Assembly: GCA_003344405.1 (NCBI GenBank)
Contig: NOWV01000100.1
Coordinates: 62,001 to 126,000 of the forward strand
Direction of reading: 5' to 3'
Origin: Trichoplax sp. H2
Taxonomy: Eukaryota > Placozoa > Uniplacotomia > Trichoplacea
DNA length: 64,000 nucleotides
Shown here: one piece after another, positions 12,981 through 26,819 of the stretch
Layout of the letters: every line of letters starts with the position of its first letter
Position numbering within the stretch: position 1 is the first letter of the stretch
Translations under genes and position numbers: made by a program
The notes under the pieces: model-generated
Seen by the model: only the letters and a program-made list of their open reading frames with translations
Told to the model about the DNA's origin: nothing
Database searches by the model: none

Positions 12981-13952
12981 ATGATGGATAATATGAACAA
13001 CAGTCATACTACTACACTTTATATCTTTTCAACTTCGTCTCCCGTGGAAGAAAGCTTTTTTCCACTTTACTTCTATGTGATTATCATCACTGTAGCTACA
13101 ATCATTTTTTTGGGTGGACTGGTTGGCAATATCTTGGTGATCTACATTATAATGAAAAACAGCAATGGTAGGATGCAGTCAACATTCCACTATTTAGTAG
13201 CATCCCTATCGTGTTACGATGTATTGGTGGTGTTAATTTCAATGCCTCAAACTTTGACCTACGATTTAACGCTAAAATGGCCATTTGGACGCACAGCTTG
13301 CTATATAAATTTTAATCTTCCTGTGTTATTCGCTTGTGGCTCAGTTTTCACCATGGTAGCTATAGCTTTAGATCGTTATAGGAGTATAAGAACAATTTTT
13401 ACGTTCTTAACTTTCACAAAATTAAAGAAGCTCATAGTTATATTTATAATATTTTGCCTATCTTTTCTATGCATGTTACCTTGTTGTTTATATACTCGTT
13501 ATTTGGACGATACTAATTTTCCTCAATGTGGAGTGATATTTTCGCCAGATCCTTTCGTAGCTAACGTCAGTTATGTTTTATTTCTAACAATGATCGTATT
13601 AATTATTCCATTTATAACAATCCTATTCCTTTATGGTGGCCTTATTTATTCACTTAATAAAGTTAGACATCGAATATTTGATTCAACGTTAGCGCAAAAT
13701 ATTTATAACACCGCAGCGAAACAAAGCACCCAAATGTTAGTTTTAATCGTCACAACTTTTATCTTGACCTGGTTACCACTTTTTGCATGCTTCATCGTCG
13801 CTGCTTTTAGTAAAATTTCATCGGATCATATCAAAACGTTTCGTATGATCTATACAACTAGCCATTTAATAAGCTACAGCAACAGCATCATTAATCCGAT
13901 CGTCTATGCAATTTATAGTAGAACTTTCTTAAAAAATTATAACCATCACTAA
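12981..13952 (+). CDS. Class A GPCR, intronless, 323 aa, very short C-tail
   Basis: Seven-helix receptor, ligand unknown. Features seen: N-terminus with NNS (6-8), GN at 49-50, D80 in helix 2, WPFGR at 100-104 before helix 3 Cys C107, DRY 131-133, loop 2 with YLDD and C183, TWLP at 263-266 and NPIVY 305-309. The helix 6 motif has Thr in place of the usual Cys of CWxP, though the Trp and Pro remain. Only 14 residues follow NPIVY, so there is no room for a normal helix 8 plus phosphorylation tail, and arrestin-dependent desensitisation may be weak (inference). Paralog of the receptors at 4384 and 23567. The start could be either of two adjacent Met codons (MMDN); the first is given. Confidence 0.94.
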   Translation: MMDNMNNSHTTTLYIFSTSSPVEESFFPLYFYVIIITVATIIFLGGLVGNILVIYIIMKNSNGRMQSTFHYLVASLSCYDVLVVLISMPQTLTYDLTLKWPFGRTACYINFNLPVLFACGSVFTMVAIALDRYRSIRTIFTFLTFTKLKKLIVIFIIFCLSFLCMLPCCLYTRYLDDTNFPQCGVIFSPDPFVANVSYVLFLTMIVLIIPFITILFLYGGLIYSLNKVRHRIFDSTLAQNIYNTAAKQSTQMLVLIVTTFILTWLPLFACFIVAAFSKISSDHIKTFRMIYTTSHLISYSNSIINPIVYAIYSRTFLKNYNHH

Positions 13953-16900
13953 TACAGTAATAGCATATTACAAATATAAGAATAGAAATTAAATAATCTT
14001 CAACTATAACGACTTTATTAAAATATTAAGTGTGTAAGAATTGTACGATCCCAAATGCTGTGCATTTTTAAGTTTTCTCCTTCAGTAACCATTTTACTTT
14101 CCTGCCATTTTCTTACTAACTTTACTAATCCACTTGACTAAGACATTAATGATAGCCTGTCCGATATTAGATATTTAGTCGATCATCATTAATTAAAACT
14201 CTTTAGCTTTTGTTCGTCAATGTTTTCAGTAAAAATTTAATTTTGAATAATATATTATTCTTAGGAGAATCATGTATGTGCTGATATCTATTAGGCACAT
14301 TAGCAAATAAATAATAGGCATAATTTGCAGCAAATAAATATCATGTTCCCGTTAAATCATTGCTATGTCATCATTAATGGATATTAGCTATCGGTATTTT
14401 TCATTTAAATCTGCAAATTTTTCCTCATCCTTAATAACGTACGATCATATAGATAATAATAGTTTACGCTTAAAGAAAGCCATTTAGCAGCACAATAAAT
14501 TCAATTTTTCTTTTACCATTTACTAATTCTTAGCATAATAATATCTATTCCATGTGAAGGTTAACTTTGCAGTAGAATTTTGACATGATTAACGACATGA
14601 TAAAGTCTTGCACCGCAGAATTAAGTTATTTTGTGAGTGTTAGCGTGCTTACGATCAAAATAAAATCATATTTACTAAACCATAAATGTCAGTAACACCG
14701 AAGAATGTGCCTTTAATATCTAATGGTAACGTTCTAAATCAGTGATCTGAGCTTATATACTGTGACAATATAATTTTTCATAAATATTGTTCTACCGTAA
14801 ATGCTGATGTTTCGATATAAATGCTTCACCCTTGAGTACAGTATAAGATTAAATTAGGGAACTGTTACAAATACCTTGGTGCTATACTGAAAGATAAAAA
14901 GCACATTAAGTAATAAATAGTAAAAGAGTATAGTAGGCTCATAAAGTGAAATCTAATGGCTTTACTTATCGTGAGTTTTATCTATCGTGTATTTTTTATG
15001 GCTAACTTGCAGATCAAATAATGATCGCTTATTCTCGAATTTGAATTATATGTGAAGTCCTTGGTTTGCTTTTATAGTCTTGGTAAACGAAAAAATTACT
15101 TAATTTAAATCACCTATTTACTTTAGACGTGTCCTAATATCAACCTTTAATAACAATATGACATAAGTTAATCCTAAGTTCTGTATGTAATTTTATAGCA
15201 ACCATATTTGTGCGCTAGAAAACAAAACCTAATTTTCAGGATTAAAGTGTTCTCGAAGCCGTGAGGAATCAAACTCGATTATTTTCTGATTAAACTTATC
15301 GTAATGTAATATTAGTCAATTTTCATATAATCAGTAAGGAAGGAATCTTCAAATTTCTCATTAAGTGTTGATTGCGATTACACTTACAGGCATTTTAAAT
15401 AATACGACAGTGAAAATACGTTACTATTCATAATAGTAGCTTCTGTTTTAATGTAGGTGAGCGAGCAATAATTGAAGATCAGGAGTTCTGTAACTCAGAC
15501 TGCTGTGAACTGTGACTGTTGTTATTCGATGAAGCTTTGGTAGATTATAAATGCGATATTCAAGATCTGATTTTCAATTCAGCATCTCTAGAATACGACA
15601 ATAAAAATATGAATATTTCTGAAACTATGCTACTACGAGTACATAACCCTTGGTGGTTGATTTAAGCAGCTTTAGTAAAACATTTACAAATTTCTATACG
15701 AGGAGACCTTAACTCATACATTCCTTCTGTAAATATGAAAGGAAGTTGTACTTGTTTATTCCATTAAGAGGCTACCAATTTGGCTTATCCAATAAAGAGC
15801 TTAGAAATTATCTACGGCATTCTAATAAAGTATCGGTAACTAATGGTGAAAATATTAAAAATTTTGATATCATATTGTAGACTCGTATACTGGATCTAAT
15901 TGTTATCGTAAGAGTTTTAATTAAATACGAATTTTTTGTTCTATTCGGTTTGATAAAACTGAGGTTTTACGTTGAAAAATTACGTTCTATCGAATCTTAC
16001 TGAAATCGAGACATACAAATTCCTACTCTAAATAGCGAGAAAGATAATTTTTAGGCTTATAGTGAAAAGTTCAGAACCATGTCTGCAATGTTGTTCTCCT
16101 AGCGAATGAACATTTTGTTCAGAATGGAGTGTGATACAACTTGAATATGGCTTAAGATTGATTGAAATTTAAATAATAAAATTTTTATTAAGTGTATAAA
16201 TTACGTTTTATGATACTATAACTACGATATAAAACAACAATGCAGAAAATTACAATTTCTGCAAAGGTCTCATTATCAATTTTTATATCTTGATAGCAAA
16301 AAAACTTCTTAAAGAAGTCTGGACAAAACTATTTACAATAATATAGCTCAAATTATTTTGATATTATAAAGCATTTATAAAATTAGTTATAGATACGGTA
16401 TCTCATGAACTTTTGCTGATTTTGCAACTGCGGGTATTATAGTGCATTAGAAATTCTATTACAATAACGACTCCTAAATTCAATAAATCCGGCCTTAATA
16501 AGTAGGATATCTCATTTAGAATTTTGCTATTTTTCCCCCTATTCAATTAGTGATGGTATTAAAATTTTGAGATACTTATCCTTCTTTTTTAGCGACGACT
16601 CATCCATCGCTAACAACAGATAGAATAAAGATCACCTTTGCATGTTAGTCTAGATGTAAGCATCTGATTTCTAATACTGATTTTTAAATCACAAGTCTGG
16701 GAGAAGTAAGTTGCAATTTGTTTTATGTTTATTATTAATCTATAAATTATTAAATAGATCAATATATGAACTTATATTTACACAGTAATTATTATCTGAT
16801 ATTGTAGTTATATTTTACAATTGAAAGAGTAAGCTAATAAATCTTTTTTATGAAATTTAGTTTAATACATAACTAGAGATCGAGATTTATTAAAATTAAA

Positions 16901-19900
16901 TAGATACGTTCGTTCAAAATATATTTTCTTTCTTCCGAAGCATATGCAAAAACTATTTCCTTTCTAGTGTCTAAAGACTCAATGAGTAGGAAGAATAATT
17001 GTACCAGAGCATGAAAAATGTAAAATTATTGTTAAATTATCGCTCCTTCGAGGATAATGATATGCTAAACGTCAGAGAATTCTCGAAGTGCATAAAATAT
17101 TTTATGCTGTGAAAAGGAAATATGACTTGAAGACAATTGCCAACTGATTTCTGTCAGCATCTTTGTTGATCAAAGAAATTCGTGTTCATTAAACATCCGT
17201 TCCACACAGGTGTTCCAATCTCCTGCTATTTTATTTAGCATATATCAGTCGCAGAATAATTCTTTAACGCATAATAGATTTATATCTGATTCTTGTCAAA
17301 GCCGGTAAAGAGGGAACAGTCATTTAATCAAACTAAGTACAGTACAGCATTCAAAATTTGTAAAAAATATAAAGTTTTACAATTGTCGCGTTTGACAAAT
17401 TGAATTTAAACATCAGAATAAACAGTCTGCAACTGCGGTAGAACCAGGCTATCTAGACAAAATCTTACTATATATGTTATGCAAATTTACAATTAGTTAT
17501 TATCAAAGCCAGTTTATAAAATTAAACGGGTGCGCAATCGATTGAAATATAATTATGAAGGGTTATGTAAGGTTAGCTATTGATTTCATTGGTTAAATTC
17601 ATTTCTTAATTGTTCTTATTTTCGACATTAATTCAAGATGGCTTTGAGAAGTGCATATTTTTCTCTTTTTATACAAATAATGGCTGTTATATTCAAAGTA
17701 CTAACGGTACAATAATCGAAACTATATAGCTATTGTGTCAGATTTATTCTTGCATAAGCGTCAAAGTCGTACACTAATTCAAGCTTCAAGTAACCGAATT
17801 CCTTTCGAATTTAGCAATCAAACGTCTAATTTTAAATTTGTCTTATACACAACGATATTATTTCTAAAAGATTTTAAGCACTATGCAAGTTTGTAAAATT
17901 TCAGTCAAATACTGAATCACAACTGTAATCGCAGGCACATATGATGAGTAAAACCAACACCCGGCAACAATTTTCACAATGAGTTTATTCGAATTTGATA
18001 TTTATATATCCAATAATATAAAATTTAGAATTTAAGTAAATTGATTGATTAATAAAATTATGATTAAATAAATTGAGTAAGCTGTAGACCAAGTTCGAAT
18101 ATAGCACCACGAATATCAGGCGTCGAAAACATGATAAATTGTAGTCAATGCCGCTTAAATGACTTTGAATTTTGCTCTTAAGAACCAAATAGTAAAAATT
18201 CAAAATAGATGCGGATAATTACTTACAAAGTTTAAATGAATTTAAGCAGCTATACAGTCCATTAACTGAAGATCTATAGAGTTTATCTCTACTTTAATGC
18301 ATAAACTACAACATTTCTATATACTGTAGGTATAGCGTCGCTAATATACATTATGTTACAGAATAGCTACCACGGAATTAATATGCCTTAATATTTGTAT
18401 TGGAGAAGCGCTCGTCTAAAGTTTTGGCAGTATCCGATATGTCATTTTTACTGCTTAATTCTGTAGAATGTTATGTATGGCCTAAAATAAAACAGATCTT
18501 GGTGCCATTCACTTTCGAATTAGTTATAATAGCCTTAAATAAAAGACTTTTCTCTATATCGATGTTGTCGTAGAAGTATTTTGGTTAATAATTTCTAAAA
18601 TCTTTGGATGTATCACAGCGCTATCTTGAATTGATTGATACGTAGTTCTCGATACTTTATTAGCGGTTCTGTTAGAATTGTTGCCGTGGCTCTTTAGTCA
18701 GAGAGTCAGTCACCTTGCAATCAGCTTGCTTTTTTACTTTCCTATAACACTTGATGAGGTCAGAAATTATCTGCTGTGGTGGAATGAACATACGATTCAT
18801 AGATCGTCTAATTAGAATAATACGTATCTTGAGATGCTTTAAGTATATGTATAGCTCGAAAAAATGGAGATTTTCCGACGTGATCTTTTCTAAATTTTTT
18901 GCTGCGTGGAAGCTGCTCTCCTTTGAAGCGATAGCCGATTCATTTAACAGAGCAAAAACAAAATCACATGGTATGATTTAAGCTGGCAGTAATAAGTACA
19001 TATCTGCAACGCATATTTATGATAAAGTAAATAATTTTTTTTATCTATACAATTGCATACATATAGTTTTACAATGGTCATTACGTTTTGTAATACCCAA
19101 TCTTATATATTACGTTTGAAGCTCTTCTCTATGATCCACTTTTATGGTTAATATGCTAGCCTAATTAGTTACTTCACTCTTCCTGTAGAGAATATCAAGA
19201 TAGATAGAAGACGCAATTAAGTAAAACATTCCGAATCTGTCACACCAATACATTATACGGTATTGAATAAGCGAACTTTATTCCAAATAGATTGTTCCTT
19301 TGATTCCTAAATTTCTTTGGCCGTAAAATTCTTCATAGATATTAGTTTCTAGGATAATTCGTACTCTTTGTTTCCTTTCTATGCAACAGTAGAAGATAAT
19401 ATAGTAGATAGTATCTTCACAGCTAACTCGCGACCAATGATGTAATTGCCTGTTTGATTGTAGATTCTTATAGGTAACCTACTGGGTTACTGAACGATGT
19501 TTGTAAGTCTGATGTTGAATCAATAGCAGATTTTCTATCAATTATTCAACAACATTAATTTATGTTAGTTTTAAACCCACAATCCTATTAATATTTCGGA
19601 AACGGTAGCAAGTTATTAATATAGATCACATACCTTTCATCCCTCGTATTATTTTTGCATGTAGAAAATTATGTAGGTAAATTTTTTAGGCTCGGTACAG
19701 GATTGTATAATGAATTTTACCTGTAATGTTGATTTAATAACAGATCTTTTCAATAAAAATAAAAGATAAAATTTTTTTCTCATGGAAACTTTCCAGTTCA
19801 ATAAGCTATAATAATCGTGTGTTGCTAGTTTTTTTTAAACTTTACATTTAAATAGTTACGAATTCGAGTAAACTTCTCAAGAGACTGATTTTATTACTTT

Positions 19901-22900
19901 AACGCTTCATAAGTAATATGACGATCTGATTTTGATTGTCAGCTTATATACCGAAAGAGTAATCGAAAATCGAAAAAATATTTATATTATGTATTAAAGT
20001 TAACAATAGGGTACCGAAAGAAATATCTTTAGGATATTAATCACCAGCTGAAAACGTGGAAAACAACGCTGAAATAGTTTTAGCTAAACTGCTATAGTAT
20101 ACTGAGCCAGAATTTAAAGTACTTAATAGTAGCTGACGATGAAATGGCTTGATAAATGTATCCGCTATTTGAACCAACTGTTTAGAAATACTTCCTAATA
20201 ACAAAATAATTATAAGCAACAAATAACACGAATGTTAAGCTACGATTTCTTCTCAGATTGTAATATTCATTATAAGCTTATCAAGCATTTCTGACTCGTG
20301 CGGAATAATTTCAATATTTTCATATGTTTCGTATGGCCTTAATATCTATACAATACTCCGAAACACGGTGGGAAATGTCTGTTCTGGAACGATTTAGATT
20401 GTGCAGCTTACATATACTGTATTACTGAACAACGATTGACTATGATTTTAATTCAAACCAAATCTGTTTGACCTTAGTCCTATTGCAAAAACGCAACTAG
20501 TTAATGGTAATAACAGATTGGCAGAATAAACTATTTAGTTGACAGTAGTTGATGATAATATGGCTCAAGTACTCTAGGCGTACGTACTATTTATACCACA
20601 TACCGATATTTACGGCCATGACTGCTAGCTTTCAACCGTTCCCGGTAATGATATATATTTTGAGATTAAGCATTTATATACCGTCACAAATATGAACGGT
20701 CAAATATCACAGTAATTTTATAAAATGTGAAACTTAGATGCAGTTGTAGCGCAGCTATTACATAAGTAAAGTATAACAAAAAGATTAACGGTATTATTTT
20801 TTAATTATGGCTCGAATAATTATTTCAGTGGTTAGAGGAGTGAATAAGTAATGATGACTACATGATTAAACTTAAAACTGATATTGCTTAAAGAACTGTA
20901 ATTAAGATAAAAGCTATAAGTAATAAGAACAGGAATTAGTTGATTATTCTATTAAAGATATAATAAATATCAGTTCAAACTGTATCTGTATACATTAGCA
21001 ATCTTATTATATGCTATTTATAGGTATATCAATACACACTTGTTATGTATGTGATTCGTAATACTGCTTGAGTCAGGTAGTAAACCTCGTATAATGTGCA
21101 GATGATGTAAAATTTATTAGGAAAACTGTAACATAACATAAGGCACATTTATAGTTAATATAAATCTATAAGCATAAATCAGTTTATATAATCGTAAGGT
21201 AAGAACGTATGAGTACAGAATGGAAGTAGCATGTAAGAAAATGTATGTAAAAATACTATAACATAGATCCTCATTTTTTATCCACTCATAGTTATCCAAT
21301 AAGCGTATTATCTTAAAATAATATAGTTCAATTTAGCACATTTTTGTTTTTAAAGGTAACGTTTTACTTATTATAATTATGATAACAATCAATTCAAGCA
21401 CCTGCCATTCGTCTAGTCTGATACTAACGTTACCGGTTGCAAAAATTTTCAATAATCATACATTATTAACGAAGGTAAAAGTAGGAAGACATGTGTACTA
21501 TATGTACTGGTTTAAACTAATAATGGTAATGCTAGTATACCCTTAGCAATAATATAGAATAAGCTATTTGCGTCCTCTTAAAAGACAGGTGTATCGATTC
21601 CCAACCACACATTTCCTATCAACAACACGTAAACACCGATCATAAATATTGACACTTTAAATCTGTAACATCATCAGCTCATATTAATAATTCAATAGAA
21701 TACTAAAATGCCATAATATCAGAATTAACTCTTCCACAATTATATTATTAAATATCATGTAAACATGTCCTATATTTTATAGATAAAAGCCCTACTATAG
21801 CGTTTGCTACATGTTGAAAATGAAGTAAAGGTAACCGTTTCGGTATAGAACAGAAAAACCGGATGTAAAAAGCATTGTATCATCCGCATGATATAATATT
21901 CGAGATTATAATATATACTTCATTCAAAACAACCAATATGAGCTAATAAAAAAGAATCATCAAAATTAGACATAAATTTCTTATTACTTAATACATTTAC
22001 AGGATGATTTCTAATACGTAAAGCAGATACGCGAGATATAATTGAAAAGTTATTGTGATCACTTAATGACCTAGTAATCATTACAGAAAAATTATCTTTT
22101 TACACAAGTGGACTATAATAATGATTCAACTGATCATAAACCTAAAATATCATTTTTATTATACCATGTCGCTTTCATTCTCTGAAACTTTATAAGTTAA
22201 TAAATAGTTAAGCCTTTTACTTTCAATCCGTATTTAATCATACTTTTGCGATGTACTATTGTAGTTTTGATATTTAGCATCTTCTCTAGATCGGATAGTG
22301 AAAGTCAAATCAAAGATCAAAATTTCCTCTTTTCAGGAGGCTATAGAAATATCCTATGATGATTACAGTAAGCAATCGTTTTTACAATTATACTCCAAAG
22401 TGTGTTTTGAAATTCTCCTCATGAATAATTACAGTGATTGACGTCGCTATTTATTAAATAATCTACCTTTAAGTTTCCGTAACCGTTCTTCCTATCTTAG
22501 CTTACTATCTTTTATATGTATTATTTGGCCTGCAGACTTTGCGTCTCTGTATAATTTTTCTATTCTTTGCACATTTAATTGCTTACTGCATCAGAACTAA
22601 CCTTAACAAGTAGCAATTCGACAAAAGAAGTGGTATTAGTTACTTGCAATTCATGGTAAACAAATAAAAAATAAGATATCTAATAGTTTTACGCTTAAAA
22701 TCTAAAACCTACGTTACATAGAGATTTTTCTGTAATATCCATTTCATCGTTTCATCTACAGGCACTATTCTTAGAAAATTTTATGCTTCGATATAATAAA
22801 TACGAATAACAATTATTTCGGATTGATATAAGAGTACTTTGGTCACTATTATTGACATCGATACATCCATAATAGTCGACATTATCCTGTCTCTTTAGCT

Positions 22901-23566
22901 TTAATATTGATTAAATTAGGATTATATTATTCTTTACTTTAATCTAAAATATTGAAATTGAGGAATTAATTGTTAGGAATCTTATCTTATTCTATTATGA
23001 TATTGTTAATTACATTTTATCAATAGTTGAACACCTTAACATCACAAAGATTTTATGAGATTACATACTGATAATAGAATAGATACAAGTATCTTTATTG
23101 ATATTAATATTATTTCATTTTATTCTATTAGTTTAATTACATTTCATGCCGTATTATGATTGAATTGAATATATACGGGAGCGGAATTGTAATAATTGTC
23201 ATTTGGAATAAGTCAGCGGTCAGCAATTTTTATCAAATTTCTCCCATCAAAGATATCCTTACAGTATCAAAAATCTGTGAACCCAGCCGACTACTATCCA
23301 ACTTTCGTTCTTATTTTGAAGGCACACAATTTAAAGATAATAAAAAAAATAATCATATTGCTTGCAGTTTACCCTTCATTGCAATTTCTTGAACTTTTAC
23401 TCCTAGCTTTAAATGATAGCGATTGAAATTGTCAATTATATACCGCTTATATTAAATCGCACGTAGAAATCTTGGTTTTGTTTATTGTTATAATAAACTT
23501 ATCATTATCTTTCTTATTATAAAACTATTCAGTCCTAACATTACCATCAATTCTAAATATACTATC
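13953..23566. other. 9.6 kb gene desert between GPCR genes
   Basis: No protein family recognised. Several frames of 60-75 codons occur but none has motifs or splice partners. The only stretch that looks slightly different in composition is 18640-18985, somewhat GC-richer and open on both strands (discussed as a finding). I see no tRNA-like or strongly repeated sequence. Confidence 0.5.
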
Positions 23567-24676
23567 ATGCCTTGTTCAAATGCTACAAACCAAGATGAAT
23601 TACAATTTAATGCTAATAGAACGCGCTCTGGAGGAAAACTGGAATTGTGTCATCAAATTCAGAACATTTCAAAACCACCACTTTTTCCCATTCCTCCGCT
23701 TGGCCATGTCATGCATGTCATAGTGGCCATTGTTGCAGTACTTATCTTTATTACTGGCTTGTATGGCAATATTGTATTGATTCGATCGACGATCGATCAT
23801 ACACAGAAAAAAGTTCGTAAAACTATGAATATTTTCTTAATGACTTTGGCTCTTTATGATATCCTCATCATTACTATAACTATGCCAGTAACTTTAGTAG
23901 AAGATTTATTATTATGGTGGCCTTTTGGTCGAGTATTATGCTATATTCTGTATTACATGCCTACCATTTTTGCCTCCGGATCTGTCTTTACCATCGTCAC
24001 AATTGCAGCTGAACGCTATCGTGCGGTAGTCTATCCCATGAAGCCAAAGTTATCGACCGCAAGGGCTGCCCTAATTAGCATCGGTATTTTTTTAATAGCC
24101 ATTGCTGTTACTGTTCCTAACATGGTATTTGCAATTTACGACGATAAAACATTTCCGAATCATCCTCAATGTAGTCATCATTTCTTACCTGATCCTATCT
24201 TAGGAAATAAAATTTACGTAATATTCGTTTTTGGCTGCTTATTTTGGTTACCATTAATGTTCACTGGTGGCTTATACATTTTAATTATGTATCACTTACA
24301 AGTCCATCGACATAAAACAATCTTAACTATCAACGGGCGTATGACCACTGAAACAAATCGTCGGGTCGTTACTATGCTATTGATTATTTTATTGGTTTTC
24401 GTCCTTAGCTGGTTACCCCTGCATATTTGCTTTTTCTTAGCAATATTTGGGCCGCTTAATCCCTTAACGAAAGACTTTCGTTTAGCGTTAACTATTTGCC
24501 ATATTATTTCTTATTTAAACTGCGCAATTAATCCTATCGTGTATGTTAGCTTTAAGAGTAGGGTCAAGTTTATATCGATCATATGTTGTAGACAAATATT
24601 TAAAGCCGGTCGAAGTATGTCTAGTTCGGAGCATACTGGTAATCCAACCAAGAATATTTCCATGAAATTTAACTGA
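23567..24676 (+). CDS. Class A GPCR, intronless, 369 aa, ERY variant
   Basis: Seven-helix receptor, ligand unknown. The N-terminus is ~50 residues with N-x-S/T sites (N5, N17, N33). Motifs: GN 67-68, D98, WWPFGR 117-122 then C125, ERY 149-151 (conservative variant of DRY), YDD-x-P-x-C loop 2 with C202, SWLP 281-284 (Ser for Cys), NPIVY 322-326. After helix 8 a Cys pair (340-341) is a plausible palmitoylation site, followed by a Ser-rich tail (350-354). The PFGR/SGSVFT/YDD signature shared with the receptors at 4384 and 12981 makes these three a subfamily, most simply explained by local duplication and divergence followed by spacing out. The first Met gives a normal-length N-terminus. Confidence 0.95.
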   Translation: MPCSNATNQDELQFNANRTRSGGKLELCHQIQNISKPPLFPIPPLGHVMHVIVAIVAVLIFITGLYGNIVLIRSTIDHTQKKVRKTMNIFLMTLALYDILIITITMPVTLVEDLLLWWPFGRVLCYILYYMPTIFASGSVFTIVTIAAERYRAVVYPMKPKLSTARAALISIGIFLIAIAVTVPNMVFAIYDDKTFPNHPQCSHHFLPDPILGNKIYVIFVFGCLFWLPLMFTGGLYILIMYHLQVHRHKTILTINGRMTTETNRRVVTMLLIILLVFVLSWLPLHICFFLAIFGPLNPLTKDFRLALTICHIISYLNCAINPIVYVSFKSRVKFISIICCRQIFKAGRSMSSSEHTGNPTKNISMKFN

Positions 24677-26819
24677 TCCTATGACCATCAAATCAACTGA
24701 TATCGAATAAGCGAACCTAAGAGAAATAAATTTGCCATAACTCATATAGCATTTCATTGTTGCTGATAAATCTAGCACTCTTTTCAAGTCTTAGCAGTAC
24801 ATGTTATACATTACTAATCCTTTAGCCTATTTTAATCATAGTAATTAAAACAACGGTCTAGCAAAAGCGCTCGAACACACGCGAAGTGAAATTACTATTG
24901 TTCTTTTAAATAATATCGAATTGAACTTGCTAAACGATAATTTTTGCTCCTTCCATGCAATAGATGTAAAATCTTTTACTCTTTTCGAAAACTTGGACTC
25001 ATGCTAGATCTGTAATGTTCCATCATAATGCTGAAATAGCATATAAAAGAATAACTGTACAAACTTTTTCGCTTCAATCAAGACCTATTACGTGTGCAAT
25101 TCGATGAACCAGGATTACTATCAAGGTATTTAATTGCTGGACAGCAATAACTAATGCTGATGCAGCGAAAATACGAATTTAAAATTAGGCGAGTTTCATA
25201 TCAAGATCTTTTCATCTAAACTAAATTATTTAAGAACTAGAATGTCCTCTGGATTACCGTTACGTTCATCACAGTTTTACTAAATCTTTATTCCACTTCC
25301 TACGAGAACAAATATTCACAAAATTTATTTGCACCATTGTGGCTATCTGGCTATAATGTAATGGGACCATTCAAGGGATCATAGAACATATACTACTATT
25401 TAATTTCCGAGTACAATAGAATATATTGCAAAATATGAAATTAAACAGCTGCATATGGCAATACCTTTATCATACGGTACTTATTAACAATGTGCTGAAA
25501 TCATTTGGTGTTTAATTAATAATAAAGTGTTGCCTCCTAGTCTAACTCTAGCATAATAAAATTTATTTAAGGCATTAATTTGGCTCATCATGCTTTAAAA
25601 ATGATCGATCTAAAATCATACGTCTTCGATGATCGTATACTATAACCATAAAACAAAAAATTAATCTACACATGTAAGCAGTATAAATTTGCTTTAATTT
25701 ATTACTTTTGAGTAGTTTCCTAATCCTCTAAATAATGAAAGCATTTGATTAACGATTACAATAAATGTTAAAGCTGCACTACAAAGGGCGATATTAAAAA
25801 AAATTAAGAAATGATCGGTTTCTATCGTTATACCAGACAGAACACATTCATGTAACCGTTTAAAAATTATGTCACTAATTATTACAAAAATAAAATCTTG
25901 TTATTAAGATCAAAAGAATGATTGACAGATCTTGTTCTTTATAAGATGTCATCTTTAAAATGTACATTTAAAAGATGCATTCATTTAATGCGAATAGATT
26001 TATCTTAGGACTGAGCCACAGTATTCGCTAATACATATTTCGAAATTAACTTATGAATATTAATAATAGCACTATATGCACTATTTGAGAAAATTTCCAT
26101 GTTTCCAGTACTTTTTGAACTTACTATGTGCGAATTGTACGGACAGAGCAGATAAAATATAAGACACCTTTGTTCTGTGGTACCGCAAAATAATCTGGGG
26201 AACACACTACTGCAGTTGTTTACTAATTATACATAAAAATTCTTTAGACTATAAAACTGATAACAAGAAATATCGTATGCTCGGACAACATTTCAAGACG
26301 CTAATTTGAAATCACTTGTAGCAAAGACCATATAAACTTCTGCAGCTATAGCGCTTTTTTCAAACACTATCCATCAAAAGCTAAGCAGGTTTAGTAATTG
26401 TTTCAACTATAGAAATAAGAATAATTATAATGTAGTGTAGAGGACCGAGATATCGGGCTAAGAGATAAACTAACTAACCACTCATTATTACATAGTTCGT
26501 AGTTGTACTATTTCCTAATATATAAGCAAGTATATTTAGATCAACGTTGTTTACGGAGTGTGGTAAACTTTAGCTAAGATTGAATTATTCCTTTACTACG
26601 AATTGGTTCCTAAGTAAGACAGCGGAGGAGTTGGAGAGCTATTAGTCGATTAGTTTATTTACAGAAAAAATCTTCATAACACACCGCAAGTAATATAAAT
26701 AGCGGCACTATTACTGCACAAGTCATTATAATTTTGCATTTCTTCAAATAAGTTCTCGGAGGACATCGTCGTAGGGATGAAGATTTCTTACAAAAAAAGC
26801 TATTAAATTCATGGCCCCT
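24677..26819. other. Intergenic between GPCR and PSMD9 3' end
   Basis: About 2.1 kb, AT-rich, no supportable gene. It receives the 3' ends of two convergent genes (GPCR on +, PSMD9 on -). Confidence 0.5.

Noticed and set aside
23156-23426. Two overlapping plus-strand frames of 76-78 codons upstream of the third GPCR
   Set aside because: No homology or splice link to the receptor, which has a complete N-terminus of its own; probably untranslated flank.
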